Under the pieces are notes generated by a model. That model saw only the letters and a program-made list of their open reading frames with translations. It made no database searches and was not told the DNA's origin. The position numbers were made by a program, and so were the translations under genes. 64,000 nucleotides of DNA from Dysgonomonas sp. UBA7710 (GTDB lineage Bacteria; Bacteroidota; Bacteroidia; Bacteroidales; Dysgonomonadaceae), in contig NZ_DLFW01000047.1 of assembly GCF_002482385.1 (NCBI RefSeq), forward strand, positions 144,405 to 208,404, in the 5' to 3' direction. The number at the start of each line of letters is the position of its first letter. Within the stretch, counting starts at the first letter, position 1. Positions 1-9,576 of the stretch are shown piece after piece.

Positions 1-1273
1 CCGGATTTTTTGTACTACCCTTATATTCTTTACGCAGTTGCGCGATCTCCTTTATAAACCGGGAATATTCCAGTCCGCTTTTTGTAGGTGTCACACCATC
101 CGGGCCAACAATACCATAGTGATAAAGTTCCGTTCCGTATATCGGCTGACGGTAGCGATAAGTACAAGTAAATTTGCTTCCTCCCGCAAATACATGCCAC
201 AACCACAGCCTGACTGCTCCGGGCAATGGCTGCGAATTTATCCTGCCCCAGTTCACCTGTCCGGGTTGCAACTCCATCACTCCATACACCCCGTCTATAG
301 TACGGAAAAAGTCATTTGCCTTTGCTATTCTTTCCACCGGCCCTAAGCGATAACCTTTGCGCCCGATACCATAATCTTCACCAAATACCATATAGCGGGT
401 ATAGGAGTGGAAGTCCAGCTCATTGCTTTTCCTTAAATGTCCTTCACTATATTCGGGAATGTAGTTAGTAGTAATCCATTGTTGCGGATTCGCATATTTA
501 CGTATAAGCACCGCCTGCTCATCCAGAAAACCAGCCATTTCGTCTGTTGTAAAACGATGGTAGTCGAGTATTTGATGAGAATTCATAAACATCTGGGATA
601 GACGCGGAATATTTATCTCCGAAAAACCGGAATATACCTGACTCCAGAATGCTGTACCCCAGGCCTTATTTACGGCGTCTATTGTCTTATATTTAGCTTT
701 CACATAATCGCGGAACCGTTGCTGCGCATCCTTTCCGTAATCCTGTGCCGGACGTGGTTCGTTGTCGAGCTGCCAGCCCATTATACGTTTGTCATCCCCA
801 TAATGCTGCGCCAGTTTCTCTATCATCTTCATCGAATATTCCCGATAGAAGTTATTTGAAACCGAGGGGTGCTGGCGTGCGCCGTGATCCATCTTCGTGC
901 CGTCCTCATGTTCTATCAGTACATCAGGATGCCGGCGTACAAGCCATACGGGAGGAGTAGCCGTGGATGTACACATAATCACTTTCAAGCCGTTTCTATC
1001 AGCAATATCCACCGCTCTGTCAAGCCATGCAAAATCATATACACCTTCCTCCGGTTCAAGTTGCGCCCATGCGAATTCGGCATAATGCACAAAATCGAAG
1101 CCGAGCTCCTTTATTTGTTTCAGGTCGCGCTCCCATTGCGATTCGTCCCAATGTTCCGGATAATAATAAGTTCCTACTATCGTAAGGTCTTTCGGATTAA
1201 ACCTGTCCGGATTTTGGGCTGTGAGGCCAAGCCCTAAAAGCAAAAGGAAGGTCAATAAAAACGTCTTCTTCAT
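1..1273 (-). CDS. GH42 beta-galactosidase, N-terminal part (cut by window edge)
   Basis: An open frame of 424 codons starts at the ATG at 1271-1273 and runs off the left edge without a stop. It begins with a signal peptide ending near LGLGLTAQ. It then reads as a GH42 barrel: an early TYYYPEHWDESQWERD stretch, the acid/base Glu in QLDNEP, a segment around AVNKAWGTAFWSQ, and MELQPGQVNWG, whose Glu is the expected nucleophile. GH42 enzymes release terminal beta-galactose; with GH106 and GH2 neighbours the likely substrate is a galactan side chain of rhamnogalacturonan (inference). The start overlaps the stop of the upstream rhamnosidase gene by 4 nt (ATGA), implying translational coupling. The C-terminal part is outside the window. 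Confidence 0.9.
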   Translation of the reverse strand, partial: MKKTFLLTFLLLLGLGLTAQNPDRFNPKDLTIVGTYYYPEHWDESQWERDLKQIKELGFDFVHYAEFAWAQLEPEEGVYDFAWLDRAVDIADRNGLKVIMCTSTATPPVWLVRRHPDVLIEHEDGTKMDHGARQHPSVSNNFYREYSMKMIEKLAQHYGDDKRIMGWQLDNEPRPAQDYGKDAQQRFRDYVKAKYKTIDAVNKAWGTAFWSQVYSGFSEINIPRLSQMFMNSHQILDYHRFTTDEMAGFLDEQAVLIRKYANPQQWITTNYIPEYSEGHLRKSNELDFHSYTRYMVFGEDYGIGRKGYRLGPVERIAKANDFFRTIDGVYGVMELQPGQVNWGRINSQPLPGAVRLWLWHVFAGGSKFTCTYRYRQPIYGTELYHYGIVGPDGVTPTKSGLEYSRFIKEIAQLRKEYKGSTKNP

Positions 1274-4056
1274 GGTTGTATTTTTCTTAATTCTTTTATT
1301 GTTACAGGGCCTAATAGTCCCGACGGAACAGGGTTCCACGTATCGAAACGCACATCTTTATAAGTGATGCTTACAAAGTTGATTTCCCGGAATATGCGCC
1401 ATTCGATACCCTGCTTATCATAGCAGGCAATACGGTTGGCAGGCAGGTTGGTAACTTCAATCTCCAGTGTATTCTCGCCATTGACAAGCAATTGCCCGAT
1501 ATTCGTTTCGAATGGTACAGCGAACAGTGTACTTGCATCCTTCCCGTTAACACGCACCCTTGCACTTTCACGGACATCACCTAAACACAAACGGTATTCT
1601 TCATTTGCATGTTTCTTAAAATTGAATTTTATTGTGTAGCAGGCAGTTCCCATATTCCTTTTAAGGTCGTCATTATCCAGTTCCGTCCATGAGCCTAATG
1701 TATGTAATTTGAAAGTCCCCTGAATGGCCGGCTCACTTTCTACAAAGTTCATCTCCCATCCGTCTTTCAATTCCGTTTGATTCCCTGCCGGTTGGTAATA
1801 ATCCCAACTATCCGTTGTTATTTTGGTGTTAGTAAATGTTTTCAGGATAATGGATTCCCCCGGTTGCAACTGCATGTAAACTTCTGTTTTTCCATCCCGC
1901 TTTCTTAAAGCCGCCTTGCCTTTCTGTCCGGTCATAGGATCAAAGAATATAGCACTTTCGGCATCTACACCCAAAGTCACCCAGTCGTCTACAGGTTTAT
2001 TTTTCAGCATAGTAAAGAAATAGTGATATCCGGTAGCGTTCTTACGGCGAATAAGCTGCCCGCCAAGTTCAGACACAAACATTTCTTTGTCTGCCCCACA
2101 TGCCGGTAATATTTCCCCATAGTCATTTCCTGTAATAATTTTCCCTTTACCGAATATATTCACAGAAACTTTACCAAATGAATCTATGGCCGGAAATGAT
2201 TTCATTACTGAAGTAAATTTTAACCGTCTTTCTTCCAGATTGGATAATCCCGGAACATCGGAAGGATACTGTTCGGCAAAAATAACGGTAGCACCTTGTT
2301 CCGCCAGTTTCTGAATCCAGGTCAGTGTTTCAAGCGGGATTAGTTTTGCTGCCGGAAGTATAAGGGCTTTATAAGTGGTTCCACCTTGCGTCTTCAATAA
2401 TCCGTTTTCTATGGTGGTTGTTTGTATAAAACGATCCGAGATATAGTCCAGATCATAGCCTTTAGCCATTATTTGTTCCACAGCCCCGCAAAATTCAGGA
2501 AGACGGTCTCGCATTCCATGTATGGCAAAGGTGGTAAAATAATTTCCGCGTTGCCCTTCCCAAATATCATACATTGGCAAATACAATAAGAAGTCGTTAT
2601 CCGGAGTCCCTTCCTGTAAAAACGACTGTATTCTTGTGATATAACTAAAAAACGCAGGGGCATCGCGCCAGATGGAATTTGTCGGGGACATATCCACCGA
2701 AGCGTAAAATTTCCAGCCCGGCCAAGCCGCATCTTTAGGTGAATAAGTAGAACCATGGAAGTAAACGTGATTTACACCTGATGTAAATATCTGGTCGATC
2801 TCCGGCTTACACTGCGATAAGGATGTGCGGAAATGCTCTGTCAGCCAGGTGAATGTTTCGGATGAAGTGTATTTTTTACCTGTTATATGTGCAGCTGACG
2901 ACGCATATTTCAGCGTGGTAGGATCTCCGTCGTTCTCTTTCCGTATAGAATCTTTACGCAGATAAGGAATATCAAAATCTGTTATACCGAAAGATTCACA
3001 TTCGGGAATATCTACCGCGGCATATAAATCCAGCAAGTTCGCAGGTGACCCATGAGCCTGATTCTTTGTAGTCGTATTATGTAAATGCGCCCATGTAGTC
3101 CATGCTTGAGTAAAGTTTTCCCGCAACATATCTCCGACAGTTTCACGATAATCGCAAATGACACGTGCAGAAACATCTGTCGCTCCATCTGCCAGCAATT
3201 CAGGGAAATAGTCCTGTAGTTTATATCCACGCCTGCGCTCGAACTGATCGAGTAGATCCGGAGTCCAATCCCCGCCATATACTTCATACGAATCGTTGAA
3301 AAAGCTATGAGGAAATGATGTTTTATTATCCGTAAAAGCCTTGTCAAACTTGCCGAAATAGCGTTGTACCGCGTCTGCATCGAAATGGTTGAGGACATAA
3401 CCCTGTCCGCCGGGCGCGGCACGTTTTACCTGTTGGAATGTTTTTCCTATAAACAGAGCAACCAGTTTGTAATTATCGCCGGCAGGTGCGATCCATATCA
3501 GTTTTCCGTCAGAACCTACTTTGTCGGTTATATCCAGTTTCTCTCCTTTTGAAGAATAAGCGATCAGTTTGCTCAGATAAGCAACTTCTTTTTGCTTTTC
3601 ATCTTTTACCTGAATAGATTCTTTCAGTTCCTGTCCTCCTATTAGTTCATATTGCTGAAAAATTGCTTTGGTTGCTGCATCTTCAATTGTAATTTCAGGC
3701 CCTCCGAACGGCCATCCCGTGCCCATATTCATATCTACCGCCATCCCCAAACGGTCGGTTTCCGATTCGGTAAAAGCTAACATTTGCATCCATTTTGGAG
3801 TCAGATAATTGATATAATGGTTTTCACGGCCTTTAACTCCATAGATAGGGGTAATTTCCACACCTCCGATTCCGGCCTTACTCATCTCCTCCAGATTGTA
3901 AGTCAGATTCACAGAATCAACGTCGCTCCCCATCCACCACCAGCGGGTCCACGGCTTTGCTTCTTTTGTTACTTCGGGCCAGTCGGTTATGACTTTATCC
4001 TGAGTACAGTTTATTAATGTTGCCAACAATAAAACTGCCGCTAATATTTTTTTCAT
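1270..4056 (-). CDS. GH106 alpha-L-rhamnosidase-like lipoprotein
   Basis: 928 residues. The signal peptide ends in a lipobox (LINC, Cys17), so the product is probably a lipoprotein. The N-terminal catalytic part has the GH106 hallmark of a Trp-rich strand (WTRWWWMGSDVDS, about residues 36-48) followed by MSKAGIGGVEI, and the middle segment around FTSGVNHVYFHGS also fits the family. A beta-sandwich of about 150 residues at the C-terminus, with VRVNGKDA and NTLEIEVTN, looks like a GH2-type sugar-binding domain. GH106 enzymes remove alpha-L-rhamnose from pectin fragments. The gene starts 4 nt after the stop of the GH2 gene and overlaps the GH42 gene by 4 nt, so the three are one operon. Exact linkage specificity cannot be read from sequence. 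Confidence 0.85.
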   Translation of the reverse strand: MKKILAAVLLLATLINCTQDKVITDWPEVTKEAKPWTRWWWMGSDVDSVNLTYNLEEMSKAGIGGVEITPIYGVKGRENHYINYLTPKWMQMLAFTESETDRLGMAVDMNMGTGWPFGGPEITIEDAATKAIFQQYELIGGQELKESIQVKDEKQKEVAYLSKLIAYSSKGEKLDITDKVGSDGKLIWIAPAGDNYKLVALFIGKTFQQVKRAAPGGQGYVLNHFDADAVQRYFGKFDKAFTDNKTSFPHSFFNDSYEVYGGDWTPDLLDQFERRRGYKLQDYFPELLADGATDVSARVICDYRETVGDMLRENFTQAWTTWAHLHNTTTKNQAHGSPANLLDLYAAVDIPECESFGITDFDIPYLRKDSIRKENDGDPTTLKYASSAAHITGKKYTSSETFTWLTEHFRTSLSQCKPEIDQIFTSGVNHVYFHGSTYSPKDAAWPGWKFYASVDMSPTNSIWRDAPAFFSYITRIQSFLQEGTPDNDFLLYLPMYDIWEGQRGNYFTTFAIHGMRDRLPEFCGAVEQIMAKGYDLDYISDRFIQTTTIENGLLKTQGGTTYKALILPAAKLIPLETLTWIQKLAEQGATVIFAEQYPSDVPGLSNLEERRLKFTSVMKSFPAIDSFGKVSVNIFGKGKIITGNDYGEILPACGADKEMFVSELGGQLIRRKNATGYHYFFTMLKNKPVDDWVTLGVDAESAIFFDPMTGQKGKAALRKRDGKTEVYMQLQPGESIILKTFTNTKITTDSWDYYQPAGNQTELKDGWEMNFVESEPAIQGTFKLHTLGSWTELDNDDLKRNMGTACYTIKFNFKKHANEEYRLCLGDVRESARVRVNGKDASTLFAVPFETNIGQLLVNGENTLEIEVTNLPANRIACYDKQGIEWRIFREINFVSITYKDVRFDTWNPVPSGLLGPVTIKELRKIQP

Positions 4057-4060
4057 GTTA

Positions 4061-6931
4061 TTATCTTATAATGTTTTTCAATTCATCCGGAGCATCTGTT
4101 GTATGCGTATTGATACGCTCGCCTTCATTCCTCACCAAGTCCTCTATTACAGACAGTTGCACTGACTTTTCGGGTACAAAATGAATTGTGTTCATATAGT
4201 TTATTATCGAGTAATACAGCTGTCTTGCCACAATACGCCTATCTGGTTCAGTCGTAATATCGGCGCTGCAGACCATCATTTTGCCATTCCCTACGTTGGC
4301 TTCAAACAACGTCCCCAATTTACGGTTGATAAACCATGTATCGATAGGCTGAATGATCGGCTGGAAACCGGCTGGAAAATTATTCATCTCCATCACCTGC
4401 CCTTTTTGCACCAGCTCCCACCACTGTAATCCGGTATAGAAGTCTGTAGGAAAATCTTTAAATACAGGATGATAATTATTTATCAATGAGCCTTCTGTAT
4501 GTGGCGGGCGCATTTTGAACCATGAAGTATTCCAGAACGAAGGGGTCATATATTGTACGACATCTTTGCCCTGTTCTACTTCTCCCGCTAAAAGCAGAAG
4601 CACTTTACCACCTTTATCCAATACGCTTTTTGTTTGCTCGTCTATCCGATTGGTTATGTGTATTTCCGAAATATCTATTTCCGGTAACTGCGCCGGATAT
4701 ACCCAGAAATCCCAGTTATTGGAAATATCCGTACAATCGAACGATATCTCAAGATTTAGTTTCTGTGCTTTATCGATTGATTGAAGCGCAAAAGAGACTG
4801 TGCCCAACTGCTGACAATTACCTATCTGAATATCTTTAGGTGAAAGTTGTCCTTTTGCCAGTATTTTCCCGTAAGTATCCGTTATCCGCCACTTAGCCGA
4901 TTGTTGTCTCAATACATTCTCTCCAAAATGAGCAATTTCGATATGGGCGGTCATTGTCTCATCATTTTTAAACGTAAATTTATCCATGCGGGACAATAAG
5001 ACGGTAGGTGCACAAAACTTACGGAATTCGTCGGCATCAATATATCCTTTTTCTTCCCAAAAGGCATTCAATACGCCAACCAGGGCAGTACCCTGTCCCG
5101 AGTAATCATTCAGGCTCAATAATTGAAATCCTGCATATTCTGGTGTACGCAGTGTCTTTTCTATTTCGTGTTTATAACATAATGCCTGTAATTTACCCGA
5201 AGCCATCAGGAAATCATAAGCCAAATCTCCCATGTGCCTGTCGGCCAAATCTTCACGGAACAATTCAAAATTACGGGCACGCATTACCCCTGTATATTTT
5301 TTTATCTCCGAAAAGTCGGGAAATACACACCATTGCCCTGTTTCGTGCGATACATAGGGCTGTTTTACCGTGTCTATACGTGACAAATAATCCGATTCCG
5401 ATTCCGGTTGATTATCCCATGCAAGCCCTCTGGCTCCCGCTTTCACATGGAACTGATTGTGAGGCTGCCAAGCCCAGCTATTCCCCACCGAAGCACCTGT
5501 ATAAACACGTCTCGTATCCGCTTCTTTCCAATAATCGACAAATTTACTTACCCATGGCACCCAACGCCCCCGGGGTTCATTGCCAATAGCAAACATACAG
5601 AATGAGGGATAATTGCCATATTGCTTCACTATACGTCCAGCCTCTTTCCACAGATAATCATCTACAGGACGGCCGTCGCCTAAAGACGAACCATGATTAG
5701 GCCAGCTGGGTCCCTCAGGTTGCAAATAAAAGCCGACTAAATCAGCTGCTTCCATTGCTGCTTCAGGGGGACAAAATGAATGGAAACGCATATGATTAAG
5801 CCCGAAACTACGGCAAATACGGAAAATCCTTTCCCAAGAATCCACATCCATAGGAGCATAGCCTGTAAGGGGAAAAACACAATTTTCGACAGTTCCGCGA
5901 AGCATGGTTTTCTGACCATTTACATAGAAGTATTTCCCCTCTATCATAAACTCACGCATACCAAAGCGGACTTCTTTTGTATCTGTTCCTTTTGACGTCT
6001 TCAATGATACTAATAATTTATACAGGTTGGGATGAAACTCATTCCAGGTAAGCATTTCATCACCCATAAATAATTCCAGTTCTACCTTTGTAGACTGACT
6101 TTTAGCCGTATAATTTTGCAGAACCGGCTCTACCGTATGTACTTTCTCTCCATTGTAGCTTTGCGCTTTAAGTGTTATCTGCCCCGATACCCGGCCTACA
6201 ATGGTGAGTCTTACCAATGCCTTCTTATTCTTCAGGTCGGGATATACCTGTACATCGTCTATATAGGTAACAGGAGTAGATTGCAGTTCCAGTTTGCCTA
6301 CTATTCCGTTCCAGTTTCCTTGTGTCTGGTCGGTTATGCTATGTGAATCTTTGCCTACATCTATATCTTTTGTACGATTGTCGATGCGTAAAGTAATAGT
6401 ATTACTTCCTGCTTTAAGGAAGCTACTGATGTCAAAAACATGAGGAACGGAAAGAGAATTATCCGTACCTACTTCTTTTTCATTGATCCAAAGGCGGGAT
6501 TCTGTATGTGGACGCTCCAAAAACAAAGTAATCCGTTCTCCCTTCCAATCTGCCGGAATAATCACATCTTTCTGATACCATGCCGCACCGACATAGTATT
6601 TTACAGGAGTGAGCCAAAATGGGAGTTTAAGGTTATCCGGATTACGGAATTTTTCTAATCTCGGATTGAAGAAAAACGAACTGTCGTATATACTGGCTGT
6701 CCATTGCGTAGTAAGCGTGACATCGTCCCCTTTGTAATTTTCGGTCATGGAACCGGGCAGATAGATATTATCGTTAAGTTTTTTACTAAACCATTTTTCT
6801 TTTTCCCCTATATCAGACCTGTCTATCTGAAACCGCCACCTTCCTTCTAAATTTATCGTTCTATTTTGAGCCTGAGATATCAGGCAATTTAATAAAAATA
6901 GCGTGCTGAGTAATATGGAAACGTATTTCAT
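4061..6931 (-). CDS. GH2 family glycoside hydrolase
   Basis: 956 residues with a signal peptide ending about ISQAQN; LLNC at residue 16 could alternatively be a lipobox. Residues 25-215 form the GH2 sugar-binding jelly roll (RLWINEKEVG), about 220-325 the immunoglobulin-like domain, and 330-600 the barrel. The acid/base pair is Asn451-Glu452 in AIGNEPRG, and Glu530 in VSHETGQW is the candidate nucleophile. A C-terminal region of about 250 residues is GATase-like or a beta-sandwich and is not clearly assigned. GH2 covers beta-galactosidases, beta-glucuronidases and arabinopyranosidases; context with GH42 and GH106 points to pectin side chains, but the sugar is not decided. First gene of the leftward operon, with an exact -7 box about 50 nt upstream. 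Confidence 0.85.
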   Translation of the reverse strand: MKYVSILLSTLFLLNCLISQAQNRTINLEGRWRFQIDRSDIGEKEKWFSKKLNDNIYLPGSMTENYKGDDVTLTTQWTASIYDSSFFFNPRLEKFRNPDNLKLPFWLTPVKYYVGAAWYQKDVIIPADWKGERITLFLERPHTESRLWINEKEVGTDNSLSVPHVFDISSFLKAGSNTITLRIDNRTKDIDVGKDSHSITDQTQGNWNGIVGKLELQSTPVTYIDDVQVYPDLKNKKALVRLTIVGRVSGQITLKAQSYNGEKVHTVEPVLQNYTAKSQSTKVELELFMGDEMLTWNEFHPNLYKLLVSLKTSKGTDTKEVRFGMREFMIEGKYFYVNGQKTMLRGTVENCVFPLTGYAPMDVDSWERIFRICRSFGLNHMRFHSFCPPEAAMEAADLVGFYLQPEGPSWPNHGSSLGDGRPVDDYLWKEAGRIVKQYGNYPSFCMFAIGNEPRGRWVPWVSKFVDYWKEADTRRVYTGASVGNSWAWQPHNQFHVKAGARGLAWDNQPESESDYLSRIDTVKQPYVSHETGQWCVFPDFSEIKKYTGVMRARNFELFREDLADRHMGDLAYDFLMASGKLQALCYKHEIEKTLRTPEYAGFQLLSLNDYSGQGTALVGVLNAFWEEKGYIDADEFRKFCAPTVLLSRMDKFTFKNDETMTAHIEIAHFGENVLRQQSAKWRITDTYGKILAKGQLSPKDIQIGNCQQLGTVSFALQSIDKAQKLNLEISFDCTDISNNWDFWVYPAQLPEIDISEIHITNRIDEQTKSVLDKGGKVLLLLAGEVEQGKDVVQYMTPSFWNTSWFKMRPPHTEGSLINNYHPVFKDFPTDFYTGLQWWELVQKGQVMEMNNFPAGFQPIIQPIDTWFINRKLGTLFEANVGNGKMMVCSADITTEPDRRIVARQLYYSIINYMNTIHFVPEKSVQLSVIEDLVRNEGERINTHTTDAPDELKNIIR

Positions 6932-6982
6932 GGTTTTTCCCCGGTTTTATATTTTAAGGTGAATTCATACTATTACATGATA

Positions 6983-6990
6983 CAAAAATA
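6983..6990 (-). promoter_or_regulatory. Promoter -7 box for the GH2-GH106-GH42 operon
   Basis: The minus strand reads TATTTTTG, an exact match to the Bacteroides -7 consensus TAnnTTTG. Transcription would start near 6976, giving a leader of about 45 nt. No clear TTTG -33 box is seen at the usual spacing. The rest of the 6932-7250 gap holds only A/T-rich sequence, a weak CCGGT/ACCGG inverted repeat at about 7140-7163, and the tRNA promoter. Confidence 0.55.
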
Positions 6991-7230
6991 CCGTTTACAT
7001 ACAATCGGACATATGTAATTTCATTCAAAAACATATAGATTTCGACAAAATTGACATAAACAAGACAAAAGGCACAGATGTTTTCAAGGTTTATTTATAT
7101 CCGGAATACAAAGCTGATAAATACGATATTAATTAAAGTCCGGTAACCTATTATTCAAACCGGAAGCTAAAATCACACTGACAAAAGATAAATTTTTAAA
7201 AATTAATTTCCTTAAAAAGAATAATTGTTT

Positions 7231-7238
7231 TACTTTTG
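7231..7238 (+). promoter_or_regulatory. Promoter -7 box for tRNA-Lys
   Basis: TACTTTTG matches TAnnTTTG exactly and lies 12 nt before the mature tRNA 5' end, as expected for a tRNA promoter with a very short leader. Confidence 0.6.
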
Positions 7239-7250
7239 CACTCACCAAAC

Positions 7251-7323
7251 GACTCCGTAGCTCAGTTGGTAGAGCAAATGACTCTTAATCATTGGGTCGA
7301 GAGTTCGAGCCTCTCCGGGGTCA
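7251..7323 (+). tRNA. tRNA-Lys (anticodon CTT)
   Basis: A 73-nt cloverleaf folds fully. The acceptor stem pairs GACTCCG with CGGGGTC (one T-G pair) with discriminator A. The D arm contains AGCTCAGTTGGTAGAGC. The anticodon stem AATGA/TCATT encloses loop CTCTTAA, giving anticodon CTT (lysine, AAG codon). The T stem GAGAG/CTCTC encloses TTCGAGC. The CCA end is not encoded (TCACAG follows). Confidence 0.97.
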
Positions 7324-7370
7324 CAGAAAGCTATAAAGTTTGAAAGATAACTTAAAGCCATAAAAAAGAA

Positions 7371-7403
7371 AACTCTCAGAACTAACATCTTGAGAGTTTT
7401 TTT
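7371..7403 (+). terminator. Rho-independent terminator after tRNA-Lys
   Basis: An 8-bp stem (AACTCTCA paired with TGAGAGTT) with a 12-nt loop is followed by a run of seven T. Confidence 0.8.
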
Positions 7404-7632
7404 ATTTCTATATCATAAAATACACAAAAAGACCCCTCAAAACAGATAGAAGAAATAGTTAACACTATTAAAAATGAAAATGTTATACCTGATTATTGTC
7501 TGCGTTGGCCTTTACTCTGAGACTCTTATTTTCTTTATCTCATAAGGAGATTTTGGATTGTACTGCCTCAAAATCATTTTTAACAAAAAAATCGGCTTTA
7601 TTTTAATATCTTTATTTTCCGTATTGTAAATA
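7404..7632. other. Intergenic stretch, no gene seen
   Basis: A/T-rich sequence between the tRNA terminator and the regulator gene. No convincing ORF or exact TAnnTTTG box is visible, so the regulator's promoter is not identified. Confidence 0.5.
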
Positions 7633-9273
7633 ATGCTAATTGCCATGAAAGAACACTTCTTGTTATATATAAAATCTGTAATCATACTTTTCTCCGGCTT
7701 GTTAATGAGTATCTCATTAGCAGCAACAAATAACAGGCTGGATTCGTTGCTGAATGTTCTCGATAACGTGATAAAGAATGAAAGCCAGTATACATTAAAG
7801 AAAGAGGAAAGGATACAAAATCTGAAACTTGTACTTCCCAATACTATTAAGCCAGAAGATAAATTTAGTCTATATAAGCAGATTTTTACTGAATATGAAG
7901 CTTTCATCTGCGATTCTGCATACCATTATTCTGTTTTATGCCTGTCATTAGCTGAGAAGGGAAAAAATATATTCTGGATAAATGAAAGTAAACTTCAAAT
8001 AGCCAGTACCCTGACTATATCGGGCATGTATCCCGAATCTGTCAGTTTGCTTGAATCCATAGATAAACCGAATTTGAGCGAAGAGCAGCTCATCGTGTAT
8101 TATACAAACTACTACCATGCCTATAACGAATGGGGTGAGTATGCCGAATACAGTTATGCAGCAAAATACAAACAACTTGGAAAAGCATATCAGGATTCAG
8201 TATTATTGTATGTAAAGCCCGATAGCTTCGAACACACGATGGAATATGCATGGAGATATATGGAGCAGGAAGAATATGACAAAGCAAAAAAAATATTACT
8301 CGCATACTTACCAGAAATAGAGCCCGATACACGCAATTATGCCATGATAACTTCTGTCACCGGTATTCTTTATTGGTATTTCGACGATATTGAAAAACAC
8401 AAAGAGTATCTGGCTATATCTGCCATTGCCGATATAAAAGCAGCTGTAAAGGAAAATACATCACTGAGAAGTCTGGCTAACGTGCTCTTTCAAGAAGGTG
8501 GTGAACTGGAAAGGGCAAACAGTTATATAAAGAAGAGCATGAGCGATGCCAATTTCTACAATGCAAGGCTGAGAAGTATACAAATATCAAAACTGTATCC
8601 TCTGATCGAAAATGCTTATCAGTTGGAAAGAGAGCAACAGGAAAGAAGGCTTCACATTTTATTGATTGTAGTCAGCGTTTTATCTGTATTACTTATTATT
8701 ACCATTATTTATATCATCAGTCAATTTAAAAAGTTGTCCGAAGCGCGGAAACAGACACTGATTGCAAATGAAAAGCTAAAAGGTAATAATAAAGTATTGG
8801 CCGAGGCCAATCATATAAAAGAAGAGTATATCGGGCGTTTCCTGAACCTTTGCTCAATGTATATAGAGAAAATGGAAAAGCATCACCGGACGCTGAATAA
8901 AAAAGCGAAAGAAGGTAATCTTGATGAATTGTATAAACTCTTGAAATCGAATAAGTTTATTGATGACGAACTGAAAGATTTCTATAATAACTTCGATAGT
9001 GCGTTTCTCAATATCTTCCCTGACTTTGTCAGCCAGTTCAATGCCCTTCTAATTGACGAAGAAAAAGTAATTCCAAAGCAGGACGAAAAGCTGACAACCG
9101 AACTAAGGATATTTGCCCTTATCCGGCTAGGTATTACTGATAGTCAGAAGATAGCCGAATTTCTACGCTATTCGATTACTACTATTTATAACTACCGCTC
9201 AAAATACAGAAATAAATCTGTAGTTTCCCGCGACGAATTCGAAAATGAAGTAATGAAGATAAGTTCTTTCTGA
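7633..9273 (+). CDS. Membrane-anchored TPR/HTH transcriptional regulator (DUF6377-like)
   Basis: 546 residues. An N-terminal signal or anchor segment (about 5-30) is followed by about 300 helical residues that look like degenerate TPR repeats. A strong transmembrane helix lies at about 341-365 (LLIVVSVLSVLLIITIIYII), then a coiled coil to about 400, and a C-terminal helical domain ending in a LuxR-like helix-turn-helix (LRIFALIRLGITDSQKIAEF and following, about 490-530). This layout is found in regulators encoded beside SusC/SusD genes in Bacteroidetes; it would sense a periplasmic cue and bind DNA from the membrane. It reads towards the SusC gene 303 nt downstream, separated by a terminator. 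A second in-frame ATG at 7645 is an equally good start. Confidence 0.75.
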   Translation: MLIAMKEHFLLYIKSVIILFSGLLMSISLAATNNRLDSLLNVLDNVIKNESQYTLKKEERIQNLKLVLPNTIKPEDKFSLYKQIFTEYEAFICDSAYHYSVLCLSLAEKGKNIFWINESKLQIASTLTISGMYPESVSLLESIDKPNLSEEQLIVYYTNYYHAYNEWGEYAEYSYAAKYKQLGKAYQDSVLLYVKPDSFEHTMEYAWRYMEQEEYDKAKKILLAYLPEIEPDTRNYAMITSVTGILYWYFDDIEKHKEYLAISAIADIKAAVKENTSLRSLANVLFQEGGELERANSYIKKSMSDANFYNARLRSIQISKLYPLIENAYQLEREQQERRLHILLIVVSVLSVLLIITIIYIISQFKKLSEARKQTLIANEKLKGNNKVLAEANHIKEEYIGRFLNLCSMYIEKMEKHHRTLNKKAKEGNLDELYKLLKSNKFIDDELKDFYNNFDSAFLNIFPDFVSQFNALLIDEEKVIPKQDEKLTTELRIFALIRLGITDSQKIAEFLRYSITTIYNYRSKYRNKSVVSRDEFENEVMKISSF

Positions 9274-9326
9274 TTATTTTTCTCAAATCTCGTTTTTAAC
9301 CGATTTTCCTCTTTTAAAAGATATAG

Positions 9327-9364
9327 AAATGGATACTAGGGCTTTAGTATCCATTTACTTTTTC
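9327..9364 (+). terminator. Terminator after the TPR/HTH regulator
   Basis: A perfect 12-bp stem (AAATGGATACTA with TAGTATCCATTT) and 6-nt loop are followed by ACTTTTT. It isolates the regulator from the SusC transcript. Confidence 0.75.
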
Positions 9365-9464
9365 GCCACTCTACTCATCGTTTAAATATCAAGATATCAA
9401 ATATTTATACCAGACCAATATTTACTTTTCACTTCACTCAAAAAAATGAAGTTCAGTTCTTCTA

Positions 9465-9472
9465 TACATTTG
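9465..9472 (+). promoter_or_regulatory. Promoter -7 box for the first SusC-SusD unit
   Basis: TACATTTG matches TAnnTTTG exactly; the start would be near 9479, leaving a leader of about 98 nt. Just upstream, ACTTCA at 9431-9436 and TGAAGT at 9447-9452 form an inverted repeat with a 10-nt spacer, a possible operator for the neighbouring regulator (inference). Confidence 0.6.
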
Positions 9473-9576
9473 TAATACACTCCGTAACATACACCTCTTG
9501 TTTATTTTTTGCAAAAAGAACCAGTATTAATATAATTAGAACTAAAAAGAAAGATTAAACCTAAATCTATGTTATT

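Noticed and set aside
5008..5589. A 193-codon frame antisense to the GH2 gene
   Set aside because: Overlaps the conserved barrel and has no domain or signal peptide of its own.
7251..7323. tRNA-Lys as an integration site for a mobile element
   Set aside because: No integrase, no copy of the tRNA 3' end elsewhere in the window and no mobility genes nearby.
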